This document shows, piece by piece, positions 36,001 to 47,900 of a stretch of DNA of 64,000 bases. Position 1 is the first letter of the stretch; each line of letters begins with the position of its first letter. A program made the position numbers and the translations under genes. Under the pieces are notes generated by a model. That model saw nothing but the letters and a program-made list of their open reading frames with translations. It had not been told where the DNA came from and ran no database searches. Source of the stretch: Prosapia bicincta (Eukaryota > Arthropoda > Insecta > Hemiptera > Cercopidae); contig JBAIZL010000005.1 of the NCBI GenBank assembly GCA_036971475.1, positions 245,752,323 to 245,816,322 of the forward strand. Direction: 5' to 3'.

Positions 36001-39000
36001 TTACAATAAAGGATGTAATTTACTAGGTAGCTAAATCCTGGAATTAATATCAGTAACACTTTACTGCAGAAATCTTGGCAGAAGCTCTGGCTTAGCCTCG
36101 AATTTGTGGAAACACACCACTTACAACACAGGATGATGAGACTGAGGCCCTTTAGCTCATTCAAAGAGTACCAGGATGTGAAGATGCTGATGAAAGTTGC
36201 TTGGAAGAGTGGACAACACTAGATAACAATGAAGAATATACCGAGTATGACATGGTGTCTATGGTCCAGGATCAACACAACAGAGTAGCAGATAGCGATA
36301 GCGAGGAAAAAGATGCCTTTACAAATGCTGATTCTCATGCTGTCGCTGCCACCGCTCTCGGCATTGCGTTATGTTACGTAGGAAAACATGCAGCTGCAAC
36401 TCCCAATGTTATGATAATGCGATAGTGGGGCAACGTCGCATCCTCGGGAAGGTTTATCTTCTCTTCGCCAGATGAAGATTTTAAGTGAAAAATATAGTGA
36501 AGTGTTTGTGTTTTATCTTTTAGAGTGAAAGATATAGTTTAGTGATACAGTACTACAGTATAGGCCTTTATATTTTATCATGTTTTTACAGTGTCAGTTC
36601 CAATATATTACACATCTCAGTCCTGTTTTATGTAAGTAGCAAACATTCAGTACATACTTCATTTAGATACTTTTTTAAAATTTGGTTTTCATCAAATCAT
36701 GTTTGGATTTTCTGGGGGTTCAGATTTGAGGGGTTCTACTGTATTGTTATATTTCACATTTTCCAAGTAATTTCTTCCCCCAAACTGAAAATTATTCTTT
36801 TCAAGAAGGAATTTGGTGAAGTGAACAAGGAAAGGTGTAGTTAGGTAAGGATTGTCTGAACGTTTGTTGAGGAAACTTTCGAGAGCTGATACACCATGTG
36901 CATGAGGGATGTTCCTACAAAGATAAATAACATCTATGGTGACAAAAATTGTTTCAGGAGGTAGAGGTATGGGTATTTGGGACAGCCGGTCTATGAAATG
37001 ATTCGTATCCTGAATGTATGACGGAAGTTTTTTTACCAAAGGTTGAATATACAAATCTATAAAAGCTGAGATTCTTTCTGTGACCAAATTACAACCAGCA
37101 ATTATTGCCCTACCAGGTGGAGGTACGATATTTTTATGGATCTTTGACAGTATGTAAAACTGAGAAGTGGAGGGGCTTTCATTGCATAGTAAATTTATAG
37201 ATCCTTCTGAAATTTGTTCTCTTAGGAGCTGTAAATTTGAGCTATTCCAAGAGAGAATTGTTGCAGTCTGTTGGGTTATACGTGAGGAGTTTATATGTTG
37301 CGCTGTCTGACAGTAACTTGTTTGCCTCCTTTATGTAGTCATCTCTGTTCATGACACCTGTGGTTGAACCTTTGTCTGCTGGAAGAATCATGATGTTATT
37401 AGTTTTTTAGAGAATATATTACTGCTCTATCGAGTTTGGTAAGGTTATGTTTGGTTTGAGGCTGTTTATGAATGATTTATCTGTGATGTTATGCATTATG
37501 AAGTTTATGTAGAGTTCAATAGGATGATCAGGTGATAGTGGTGAAGGGTCCCAATCAGAAGGTGGCTTGAACTTAGCCAGACAAGCGTTTACATCAGTAT
37601 CCTTTTAAAATTTGGTGTCTGTGCTATATAGTTTTGTATTCTCAGTTTTCTGGCAAAGCTAAAAACATCCTTACCCAACTTGAATTGGTCTATTTCCTTA
37701 GATAGTGCGAACGACACGCCTTTAGAAAGCACTTGTAATTCATATTCTGTAAGAATGTAGTCGGAAATATTGTAAACTGAAATTGTACTCGGTGGAATGT
37801 TATTTTTTATGTCTAGGCTATTTTTGTTATTATCATTAACAGTATTCTTCAATAGAATTGGTTTAGTTGGCAATATAGGGAGCTGTCCACTGGGTACATG
37901 TATCTTAAAAATATTGCTGAGGCTAGGCTTGTCAGAAACAAGAGGTGGTTTTTTAATCGGTAAAAATTGATTCTCACATTTGTGGATCTGGCCAAAAAGA
38001 TTTATTTGTTGCATACAGAGTTTTGAAAGCTTATGTAATTTACATTTTGCAAGATTGTCTTGAAGTATGCAGGTTTTATAGAGAGTGTCTTCCATTTGTT
38101 GATGTAGAAAATTTGAAGTAATAAATTTAGCTGTTGAGGTTAGGAGTTCAGACAATTTCATCTGTTCTTGTTTGTAACATTGTAAGGAATCACTAGGGAA
38201 TTATTTCTGTAGATTGAAGATATGAAAGGTTTCATATACTGGGGCATACCAGAAAGAGGTGAATCAGCAGTTAATCTTTTTGGGGTGAGGCCTAGGTTTA
38301 TACATACAGTAAACTCCCGGTTATCCGTGGGCGGATTAACCGGTTTGCGGATTATCCGGGGTCTGCCATTGTTTTACAAATATCCAATTTTTATTCCAAT
38401 CAGATTCATGTGTTTAAATTTCCAAACGGTAAATTACGACGTAAATACATATAAGGCTTAATAGAAGTTAAGATGAAGGGAATAGATGTAGGCCTAAATA
38501 TGTACGTACTAATTTTTATATTGAAAGGGAAGCATCCCGACGCGGGCCAGCGAAGTAAAATGGGTGAGCAGACTACTGTATACAAAATGCTTGGACCCCA
38601 GAAAACCTAATGTGTATCAAAAGATTGTAAACAAATGTCAGCTAATCTCGGCTATAAATAGTCTAGGACGTGACATATGCATTATCCATGTCTTTCATAT
38701 ACATTATCGATCTTTATGGCTTTATGACACAAGTAGACACTGTGCGACAAAATGATTCTCAAGAAACTTAGATTGCACATTAAAGCTAAATCAATGCTCA
38801 CAAAAAAACAGACGAAAGTGACAGATTTTTTTGTTAAAAAGTGAAAGTATTATGTGTAAAGGAAATTACATATGTACATACATACCTACTTTTGACATAT
38901 ACTTATGTACGTATTGTAAATAGTTAAACATATAAATGTACATGTTATAATCCGTCAAATACATCGACATTTTAAATTATTTTCTGTATTTATTTTGTCC

Positions 39001-39946
39001 TCTGAAGATTATTTGTGAATTGTATTAACCGGGGTCATTATTTGTGTAACTTATGGTGTAATAATCGATTATCGATCGTTTTGCATATTCTTTGTTCATA
39101 GCGGATTATCCGAGGAATTCATTATCCGGCGTTTCCGGGCCACCCTATTCCACGGATAATCGGGAGTCTACTGTACTTCCAAAAACAGTATGTGTGTGTT
39201 GATTTTTGACAGTTTGAATGCAAAGTTTTTCAACTGGTTTAAGTACAGCTTAGGAAGATACATAATAAAGTGATATGACAGGTGGACAGATCACAAATAA
39301 CACAAAGAAAATCAAGAGATAAGAGTAGAAAAGAGGTTATAAACTTTTAGGTTAGTTCTAGAAGAGGTTAAGGCCTAATTAGGAATTTTGGACCTAGCCT
39401 AGACCCCCAAATTTTTTAAATTTAATAATTGAATAAATATTTTAAAAAAATGTGTTAACATCATGTTGTGTTACATTTACAAGTGTTACAAAAAAATTAA
39501 AAAATAAACAAAACCTGTTACAGAATTCCTTAGCTCTATGTAAAATATATCATGTACAATTTTATTTTATAAATTACAAGCTATCATCTCTAGTGTGATT
39601 CTATTTAACGGAATGACAATAAAATTTGACAAGAATATACAGATAGAGTATAAAACATACCAGGTATATCAACTGGTTCTTGCACGCCTTGAAGATTCCC
39701 CCGATCAGAAACAATAAGATCCATGTTATGATCGTTGTAGTGCAAAGTCTTCCAAGTAATATCAGTAGGTTTGTTCAACATTTTACGATAGCTTCCATAT
39801 AAAGAGAACCACCTTCAACAACATTTTGAATTAATATACTTAACAGCTATATCCTATACTAAAGATTGCATATCTTCAAATAATTAATTTTGCTTCCTGA
39901 TAATCTACTATTATTTTTAAAAAATGTAGATTTATTTGAAAAAAAA

Positions 39947-40038
<92 letters not shown>

Positions 40039-41002
40039 CATAAAGTATGAGGCTTTAAATTATATTCAGTTAGTTGCTAAAATAAATATCTATAGGATTT
40101 AGCAAAGAAAGTCACAAATAGTTTGTAAGGTGCCAACAAAGCAGGTACCATCCATTATCCTTTTCCAGGAAAGCTATAAGCTGTGTGCCGGCAAATTGAC
40201 AATAGAGGGTCCAAAGCTTGTTAAGACGGGAAATCCAGTGGCCGATATAGCCATGGGAAAATTAACCGTGTACCGTTAGATTAGACGAATTGTGGGAACT
40301 TACAAAGAACATTGGTAGTGTGAGAGATGAGGGATTTTTAATAAAAACTAAATGATCGGGAGTTTTGAGGGGAAGTTTTTGAGGAGAGTCTCAGAGAAAG
40401 GCAGGCAGATTGGTGGGGACCAGGATGGAAGTGTTGTAAAGGGATAAATTGATTAAGTAAAGAACTTTTTTTTATTAGTAAAAAAAAAAGTTTTTTTGTG
40501 TGTCAAGTGTAAGAACAGAAGGTAATAACCAAGGCAGGATTCCAGGGACTCTTCAGAACAATAAGTATTATTTGAATATAAGTGTAGCCAACAGACATCT
40601 ATCTTTTAGTTCAGAACAAACTTTTAATTTTATCAACATTTATAAAAACTATTCTAGTTTCACCATTTCTAATTTAAAAGCAAAGTTCCCGTAATAGCAA
40701 CCCGAGAGCAAGAATAAAATTTTAATACTGTTTTTTTTTTGTTATGTTATTTTATTAGAAATCTAAAGCCTCAGAAGTCCACCGTTTTTCATTGTAATAT
40801 TAGTTAAGATATCAATCCTGTCACTGCAAAATATTAATATAAATTTGGAATAATGTGTAGAGTTAATTGAAGAGGATAAATGCAAGTGATGTTTAAAAAT
40901 TGATAAGATTGTTAATTCTTTATAAACCCGAAGGTGTGACATTAAATAGGTAAGGTAAATAAATAACATTAAAATATAATTTTAATTATAACAAAAGTTA
41001 AG

Positions 41003-41070
<68 letters not shown>

Positions 41071-44039
41071 TTTTGGTTGGTAAAGAAGCATTTCCTAGCA
41101 TGAACTGAAGATGATCACCTAATTTGATAATTTATTTTATTTCATTCTCTCATATTTCGTTTTGTGTTTTCTCTTTGATTGACAAAGACCACTGTGTGGT
41201 TGAAATATATCATTGGTTAAGTGTAGGGATGGGCCGATTCCGATTCTCGATTCCAGGAATCGTCGATTCTAGGTGGTATCGAGGAATCGTCGATACTCGA
41301 TTCTTCATCATAAAAGTGTCGATTCCGATTCCTATTTTGTTAACTATTAAGATATGTGTGTGGAGTAATTTATTGGAAAAATAATTAATTACCAACTATA
41401 TCTTATTTATGTATTAGTTGATTTGAATGAATTAAATGATAAACGTAAACGAAAATATAACGAAAATATTATTATTTATGAAGCAACAGCAATCAAGATC
41501 GTAACCATTTCTGGTCGTTTGACATCGCTCGTCTCTCTCTCTCACTAGAGCGGGTTCGATACTCTCTCCCCCACGTGTCTTACTGCCACTGATTTATAGA
41601 TGTCAGAACAAAACACAAAAAAGTACAGTAAAAACTCGATTAACCGTGGCCATGATGGTTGAGCGAATAGACGGATAACAGAAACACCGTATTATTCCTC
41701 CGAAACTTAACCTCAATAAATTATATTATAGACAGATATCACTCTCACAGTAATGTAATATATTTCGGAGCGAAAAGAAAATAAACACGATTGTAATAGC
41801 AAATGAAACTATTTATTACATGATAAACAGATCCGCACAGTAGCTACAAATGTAACAAAATAAGGTACAGTAATATAAACTTACAGGTGAAATAGTTCGT
41901 GTAGTTTAACAAACAAAGCGAATGCGTCACTGTACCTTAATACTTTAGCTGCCGGCCACAATATCATGTTTTCATAAAGAATTGCCAAAATATTTTAAGC
42001 TCATTTTTAAATCATGTGTTCTTATACTTTGTTCCCCTATCATATCTAAGTATGAATATACGTTTCTCATCATAATATTTATAAAAATACGTGTCGGACC
42101 AACTGGCCCAACATAGTTTTTTCCTACCGTAAATGAAACGTAAATAAACTTCGTCGGACCAATTTACTCGACATTGTTTTTGATTTAATTAAATTTTATT
42201 ATCTGTGCAACACTGTTTTGATATATTTTTTGTGTTTTGTGTTAGCAAGAAACAACAAAACCATAATTTCATGTCCCGGCTACCCAAATAATAAACTGAC
42301 TGGTGATAAAAGTGTTTTTGCGCCTATCACTAAGACACGTAAACGTGTCACATGTGATTGATTTGTGAGTTTATAAATATTTTGAATATAGAACTAAAGT
42401 GTAATATATTCTCTCTCTGATAAGTAATCCTACAGGTCCAGTAAATACTATCCAAGATTCATATTAAGTAAAAGTTTCACCACAAAATAATTTAAGTTAC
42501 TTGTTAAAAAATTTATGTTATAATTTACTTCCTAGTAAGGATGAGTTTATCTAAGTGTATCAATGTTTGTACTTAACTTTCACAAAGTCCGTTTTAAAGG
42601 ATTATTTTACAACTAAATATTTAGTCAATATTTCCGACTTACAAGGTTTTGTGGAATTTTGAAAACAGTAGTGAAAATTATTACAATAGGTTATAACAAA
42701 TATGTGTGTCGGCCCGTAACAACGGACAAAAAGCTCTTAGAATAACATCATGTTTTTAATCCCGTCGGCGTTTATCTATCAAACAAAAACCATCGTAAAT
42801 ATATCTGTAAGTAGTGTGAAGCTTGTTGTTAAATACTGTGCCTTAATTTTTCCAAAAGTAGCAACACCAGCTGAGTAGTACTAATAAACATAAAGCGTTA
42901 AGAGACCCTGCGGTATTCGGTTCAGGGTACTGGCCTTCACGTCAATTCGATGACGGTTAACAGAAACTGACGGTGGAAAACCACATAATATATCAAATAT
43001 GAAAAAGCACTTAAACAACATTCATTTTGCCCAAATTTATCAACAAAAAAGATCTATACTTGAAGAAACTTTATCCTCAGACACAGGACCTACAAGTGAT
43101 AGTCGGTTAAAAATCAACTGGGATTGAGTAATAAATACAAAATAGGCCTGAATCAGTTGCACTTGTTCCAGACACCTGCAGAAAAAAAGGTCCCACCAGA
43201 TGTGGAGAAGGTATGCCCCACTAATCCAGAATGTTGAGGAAGAAGGTACCCCAGGGGAATTGACAGTAGAGGAAGAAGTAAACAATTATCTGGGGAACTA
43301 TTAGCCAGTCCAGATTGTGATGTTGGGAAGTATTTGGCAGTACAAAGTGCCAAATACCCCCATTTAAATGCAATGGCAATAAAATACCTGTCTGCCCACT
43401 CGCGACAGTGTTTTCTAAAAAACCTTTCTCAACATCAGGAGTTAGCCTATATATGACTAGTGATGAAACTAGCTTGACCCATAACGTGATCAAATGCTTG
43501 TGTTTTTGAACAGAAATGTACATTACCTGCCAGACTTTTAAATATTAAAAACTATCCTATTTGTATTAATTTTTTTACTTTTTATGTTGTTCGTTTGTTT
43601 TTAATTTTTGTTTTGTTTGGGAGACAATGTAAATAGGCTTAGGAATTTTTTCATAAATAATAAAATAAATAAAGTTCACATTTTTAACTTTAAAATAAGT
43701 CATTACTTTAATCTGATATGTTTTTATTTTTAAAAAATTGCTATTAATAAACCAAGGTTGAAGGTTTTGTGTAGCCTATTACATTAAAACAGAACTTTTA
43801 AAAGGTTTTGCCATATGACCAAGAACTTAACTAAATTATTTATTAGAGAACTAGAATGTAAGCTAATATAACTTGAAAGAATCGAGAATCGACTAAAGAA
43901 TCGAGAATCGAACGGAAAATTTTAGAATCGGAATCGGAATCGAAAATTTTAGGAATCGGCCCATCCCTAGTTAAGTGCTTTTATGTGTTTCTATTTCAAG
44001 ACTACATAAGTCTGTCAGTCTCATAGTCCAAAAAATCTA

Positions 44040-44131
<92 letters not shown>

Positions 44132-44539
44132 TAGGTTAGTTTTGGTTGGTAAAGATTATTTAGATTTTTTGGACTAGGAGACTGACAGACTTACCTTGGT
44201 AAGAGTCCACTCTGTAGTCTTGAAATAGAAACACATAAAAGCACTTAAACAATGATATATTTCAACCACACAGTGGTCTTTGTCAATCGAAGAGAAAACA
44301 CAAAAAGAAATATGAGAGAATGAAATTAAAAAAAAAAAAAAAAATTAAAAAAAAAATTTTAAAAAATTTCATTTTTTTTTTCATTCTCTCATATTTCTTT
44401 TTGTGTTTTCTCTTCAATTGACAAAGACTACTGTGTGGTTGAAATATATCATTGTTTAAGTGCTTTTATGTGTTTCTATTTCAAGACTACAGAGTGGACT
44501 CTTACCAAGGTAAGTCTGTCAGTCTCCTAGTCCAAAAAA

Positions 44540-44591
<52 letters not shown>

Positions 44592-44855
44592 AATTTTTGG
44601 ACTTGATAGGAGACTGACAGACTTACCTAAAGGCAATAGTCCAAAACTGCAATCTCTTGGAAATAAGCACATATAAAACACTTAATACACTTTTATTTGA
44701 ATTTCAAATAAAAGTGTATTAAGTGTTTTATATGTGTTTTATATGTGCTTATTTCCAAGAGATTGCAGTTTTGGACTATTGCCTTTAGGTAAGTCTGTCA
44801 GTCTCCTATCAAGTCCAAAAATTCCTAAATAAGCTTTAAGCTCTATTAGAACTAA

Positions 44856-44924
<69 letters not shown>

Positions 44925-47900
44925 TGTGACATAAATGTCAATAAACAAAAGTAGAAATAGGCCATGACTCACAATTATAAAAACTTTAATATCAAATGCG
45001 TTTCCATGACATTATGTCATAATCTTCAGTGATACTACTCAATCGAAACTTAATTAAAAAAATTGAACATAACCCACAATATTTTTATTTCAATTTTTTA
45101 AATTAAGTTTCGATTGTGTAGCATCACTGAAGAGATGACATAATTTTGTTGTAACACGTCTGATATTTAAGTTTTTATAATTGTGAGCCGTAGCCTATTT
45201 ATTCTTTTGTTTATAACCTTCACTCACAAGCCAGCTCGAATATTGTTTATATATGTGAATTTTTTCTACTTGTAATTTTAGAAAATCTATATTCAGCTTA
45301 AATAGCTCAGTTTTAAATTCAGCTCAACGGGCATCTCATTGCTTCTACCCTGTATATGTAAAAAAAGATTTTTATAAGTATGCACACTACGGTAACTCAA
45401 CTTAAAGTTGAGTTTCATATTTCATCATTAAATGTAAGTGTTAGAGTGTAATTAAATAGTGACTATAAATTTACTTGTTATACTTAAAATGTCATTTTTA
45501 AATAAATAAAACCTCTAAACCACAAATAACATTTTATTTAAACCTTATGTACATTTCGATTGCCCAGCAATCATCTTCAGAGGTATTTAAAAAATACAAC
45601 TTGTATTTTTTAAGTACCTCTGAAGATGATTGCTGGGCAATCGAAATGTACATAAGGTTTAAATAAAATGTTATTTGTGGTTTAGAGGTTTTATTTATTT
45701 AAAAATAAACATTACGCCACAGTTGCTTCAATAGTTAAAATGTCATGTTTATAACCTTTTTTATATGTCTCATATCTTCGGGCAGGTCAAAGATCTGTCC
45801 TTTTAATTTATCTGTGTGATGGGGTCTTTAAAATTCAAAATAAATCTAATTTCCCTCTTTAAACCCATTGGCTGAACGCCCTCCCCCCCATACACACACG
45901 TTGATTAAAAAAAAATATGTGTCAATTATTAACACTAAATTAAGTCTACTTCATAAAATTACTCATTTAAACAATTATGATGAGTAAACTATTATACACA
46001 GATCAATATTTATTATAATTATCATCATCCAAAACTGTTTAAATATCTAGCATGTTATTTCCTAGCATGAACTGAAGATGATTACCTAATTTGATAAAAT
46101 AGGTTATGCCAATACCAACTTGCAAAAATTTTTATTTTAAATATATGTTTGTGTTTTAATATTGATAAATTCCAACAAAAATATTTTAATGAACATAATA
46201 GAAAACAGAATTGAAAAGAATTATCAAATTTTACATTAAATCGGAAATTTTTAATATGAAACCTGTTATTTTGTTGCAGAGCGTCTGAAGTTAGTTTGTC
46301 CTCAGCTAGTAAGTCTTTGAACCACTGTGCAATCACATTGTTTGGGTAAACAATATCATATCCAGGCAAAGGGTAAACAATGTCATAAATACTTGTTTCT
46401 TTTGCTTCGGCTTCACTCAATACTCGAACATTAAATTTTTTTCTCACATGTTCATCTAAATAAAAAATGTAAATAAATTAATAATTCAAAAGCATTTTTC
46501 ACAATTTTAATTGTGATCACATTTTCTAATTTCTGAAAACAGAGATTATACATGGGCAATCGATAAGGTAACAGGCATGTGGAAATAAAAAAATTAATAA
46601 AATTAAAGGGAAAAATTTTGTTATAAATATTTTAAAGCTATTTTCAATGTAATCATCATTCAAATTTAGGTACTTATTTAACATAATATAAGTTTTCAAT
46701 GACAATGTTTGAGAAATCTGCTGTCTAAGATCTTAACTAGTAGTTAAGGTCTTCAGCGATTACGGCTGTTTAATGTGGTCCTCATTGTAAACATTGATGC
46801 ACCATTTTAAAAATCAATACAGTACTGCCTCAATCTGCTTTCATTCATTATTCCATTTCCATAAACTTCACAAAGATAGCGATGGATTTTAATTGGCTTG
46901 TAATTTTTTGTCAACAAAAACCTAATCATTGGAAGTACTTCACAAGTGGCAGGATTTTCAATTGTAATGCACATTTCAACTAGCCACAGTGAGAAAAATA
47001 GAAGATACAGTCCCTCGCCTACCACAGCTCCAGGAGTACTGAGTGTAGGCATATTTAAATATAAAGATATTTAGCCCCACCCACTGCTGCGCTGGTCCCA
47101 TGTCTTTTTCTTTCTGGATTCAACTTGTAAAATACTGACTTCAAGTCTAGATAAGTACTTAGAAATCCACCTATTTATTAATAGTGTTTTTTAATACTCA
47201 AAATTTATCAATATCTTTGGAAGCGTAATATCTCAATTACAACTTAATGTTTTTTAATTTCTTATGATGTGTAAGAAAATTCATATATTATTAGATACTG
47301 CAATTTTGAATCATTTTGCAGCAGTCATAACTTCATTGAAAATCAGATGCATTGTGAATATTTTTATAGTTTCTTATTATAAAAACTATCCAAAATTTTG
47401 AATTCGTTCAAACATAAGACGCAATGTTTTAAAGAGTAATGTTTGGGAAAAAATAAAAACATCGAATTAAAGACATACCCATCTTTTAAATAATGGTTTT
47501 TGGGAAAAAGATAATACACAATAGAATTAGTAAAAAACTTTATATTAATTCTTGAATTTTGTAGTCCATTACATTCATGAATCTTATTAATCACTTAAAC
47601 AATAGTTTATGACTATCCGAATTTTAAATTTTTTAATTTGTTAAGCCTTACTGAGACAGAACGTTTTCGATCGCTATGTGGCGATCTTCATCAGTGTCTT
47701 CTGCCATCAGCAGGAGACACTGATGAAGATTGCCACATAGCGATCGAAAACGTTCTGTCTTAGTTTATATTAATATTTTGATACTATTAACTACCATGTG
47801 TAAAATTAAAAGTAGGTATTAATAAGTAAGTAGATGCATATCTGACATAGCAACATTTCAATAATAGTAATAGTTCAGAGTTTACATTTTACAAAAAATA

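Larger units (their letters stand above)
30021..39660 (-). other. PUS7 intron, 9.6 kb, transposon-rich
   Basis: Phase-1 intron with GTATGT donor and CAG acceptor. Contents include a Tigger relic (30230-31985), a piggyBac-like repeat (32024-32745), an inverted Tigger pair (32932-36741), a PLE reverse transcriptase (36744-38190) and a Tigger-type element (38307-39173). Confidence 0.9.
41224..43969 (+). mobile_element. hAT transposon with 8-bp target duplication
   Basis: Ends are TAGGGATGGGCCGATTCC and GGAATCGGCCCATCCCTA (18-bp perfect inverted repeats). The flanking direct repeat is GTTAAGTG at 41216-41223 and 43970-43977. Subterminal GGAATCG repeats are numerous. Near 43285-43520 the + strand keeps a broken hAT dimerisation region (Glu-Glu-Val-Asn-Asn-Tyr-Leu, then KYPHLNAMAIKYLSA, later Arg-Asp-Gln-Met-Leu-Val-Phe-Leu-Asn-type end). 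The catalytic part is missing or replaced by nested insertions, so it is not autonomous. Confidence 0.92.
41069..44040 (+). repeat. PLE-tail unit split by a hAT element
   Basis: The parts 41069-41215 and 43978-44040 together with one GTTAAGTG make a continuous unit matching 44370-44540 (same strand) and 44150-44325 (inverse): CATTCTCTCATATTTC, GACAAAGACCACTGTGTGG, ATCATTG-TTAAGTGC, TTCAAGACTACA and GTCTGTCAGTCTC. Its core has TTGACAAAG, an ACCAC/GTGGT hairpin and TGAAATATATC, again a hammerhead-like layout. Microsatellites bound it on both sides. Confidence 0.75.

Noticed and set aside
36692..36844. Plus-strand frame spanning the Tigger end and PLE start
   Set aside because: It crosses a transposon boundary and is antisense to the PLE reverse transcriptase.
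39890..40102. Open frame of Lys and Ile-Tyr repeats
   Set aside because: It is a translation of the A-tract and TA microsatellite.
43040..43523. Minus-strand frames within the hAT element
   Set aside because: The + strand of the same stretch shows the hAT dimerisation remnant, so these are antisense shadows.
44452..44972. Two open frames containing Ile-Tyr repeats and an identical GIFGLDRRLTDLPKGNS end
   Set aside because: They read through microsatellites into the palindromic tail units. The shared end is explained by the inverted repeat, not by a protein family.
46082..46262. Extension of the PUS7 exon past 46263 in the same open frame
   Set aside because: The extended residues do not resemble PUS7, while splicing at CAG|GTTTCA restores the conserved segment from the next exon.
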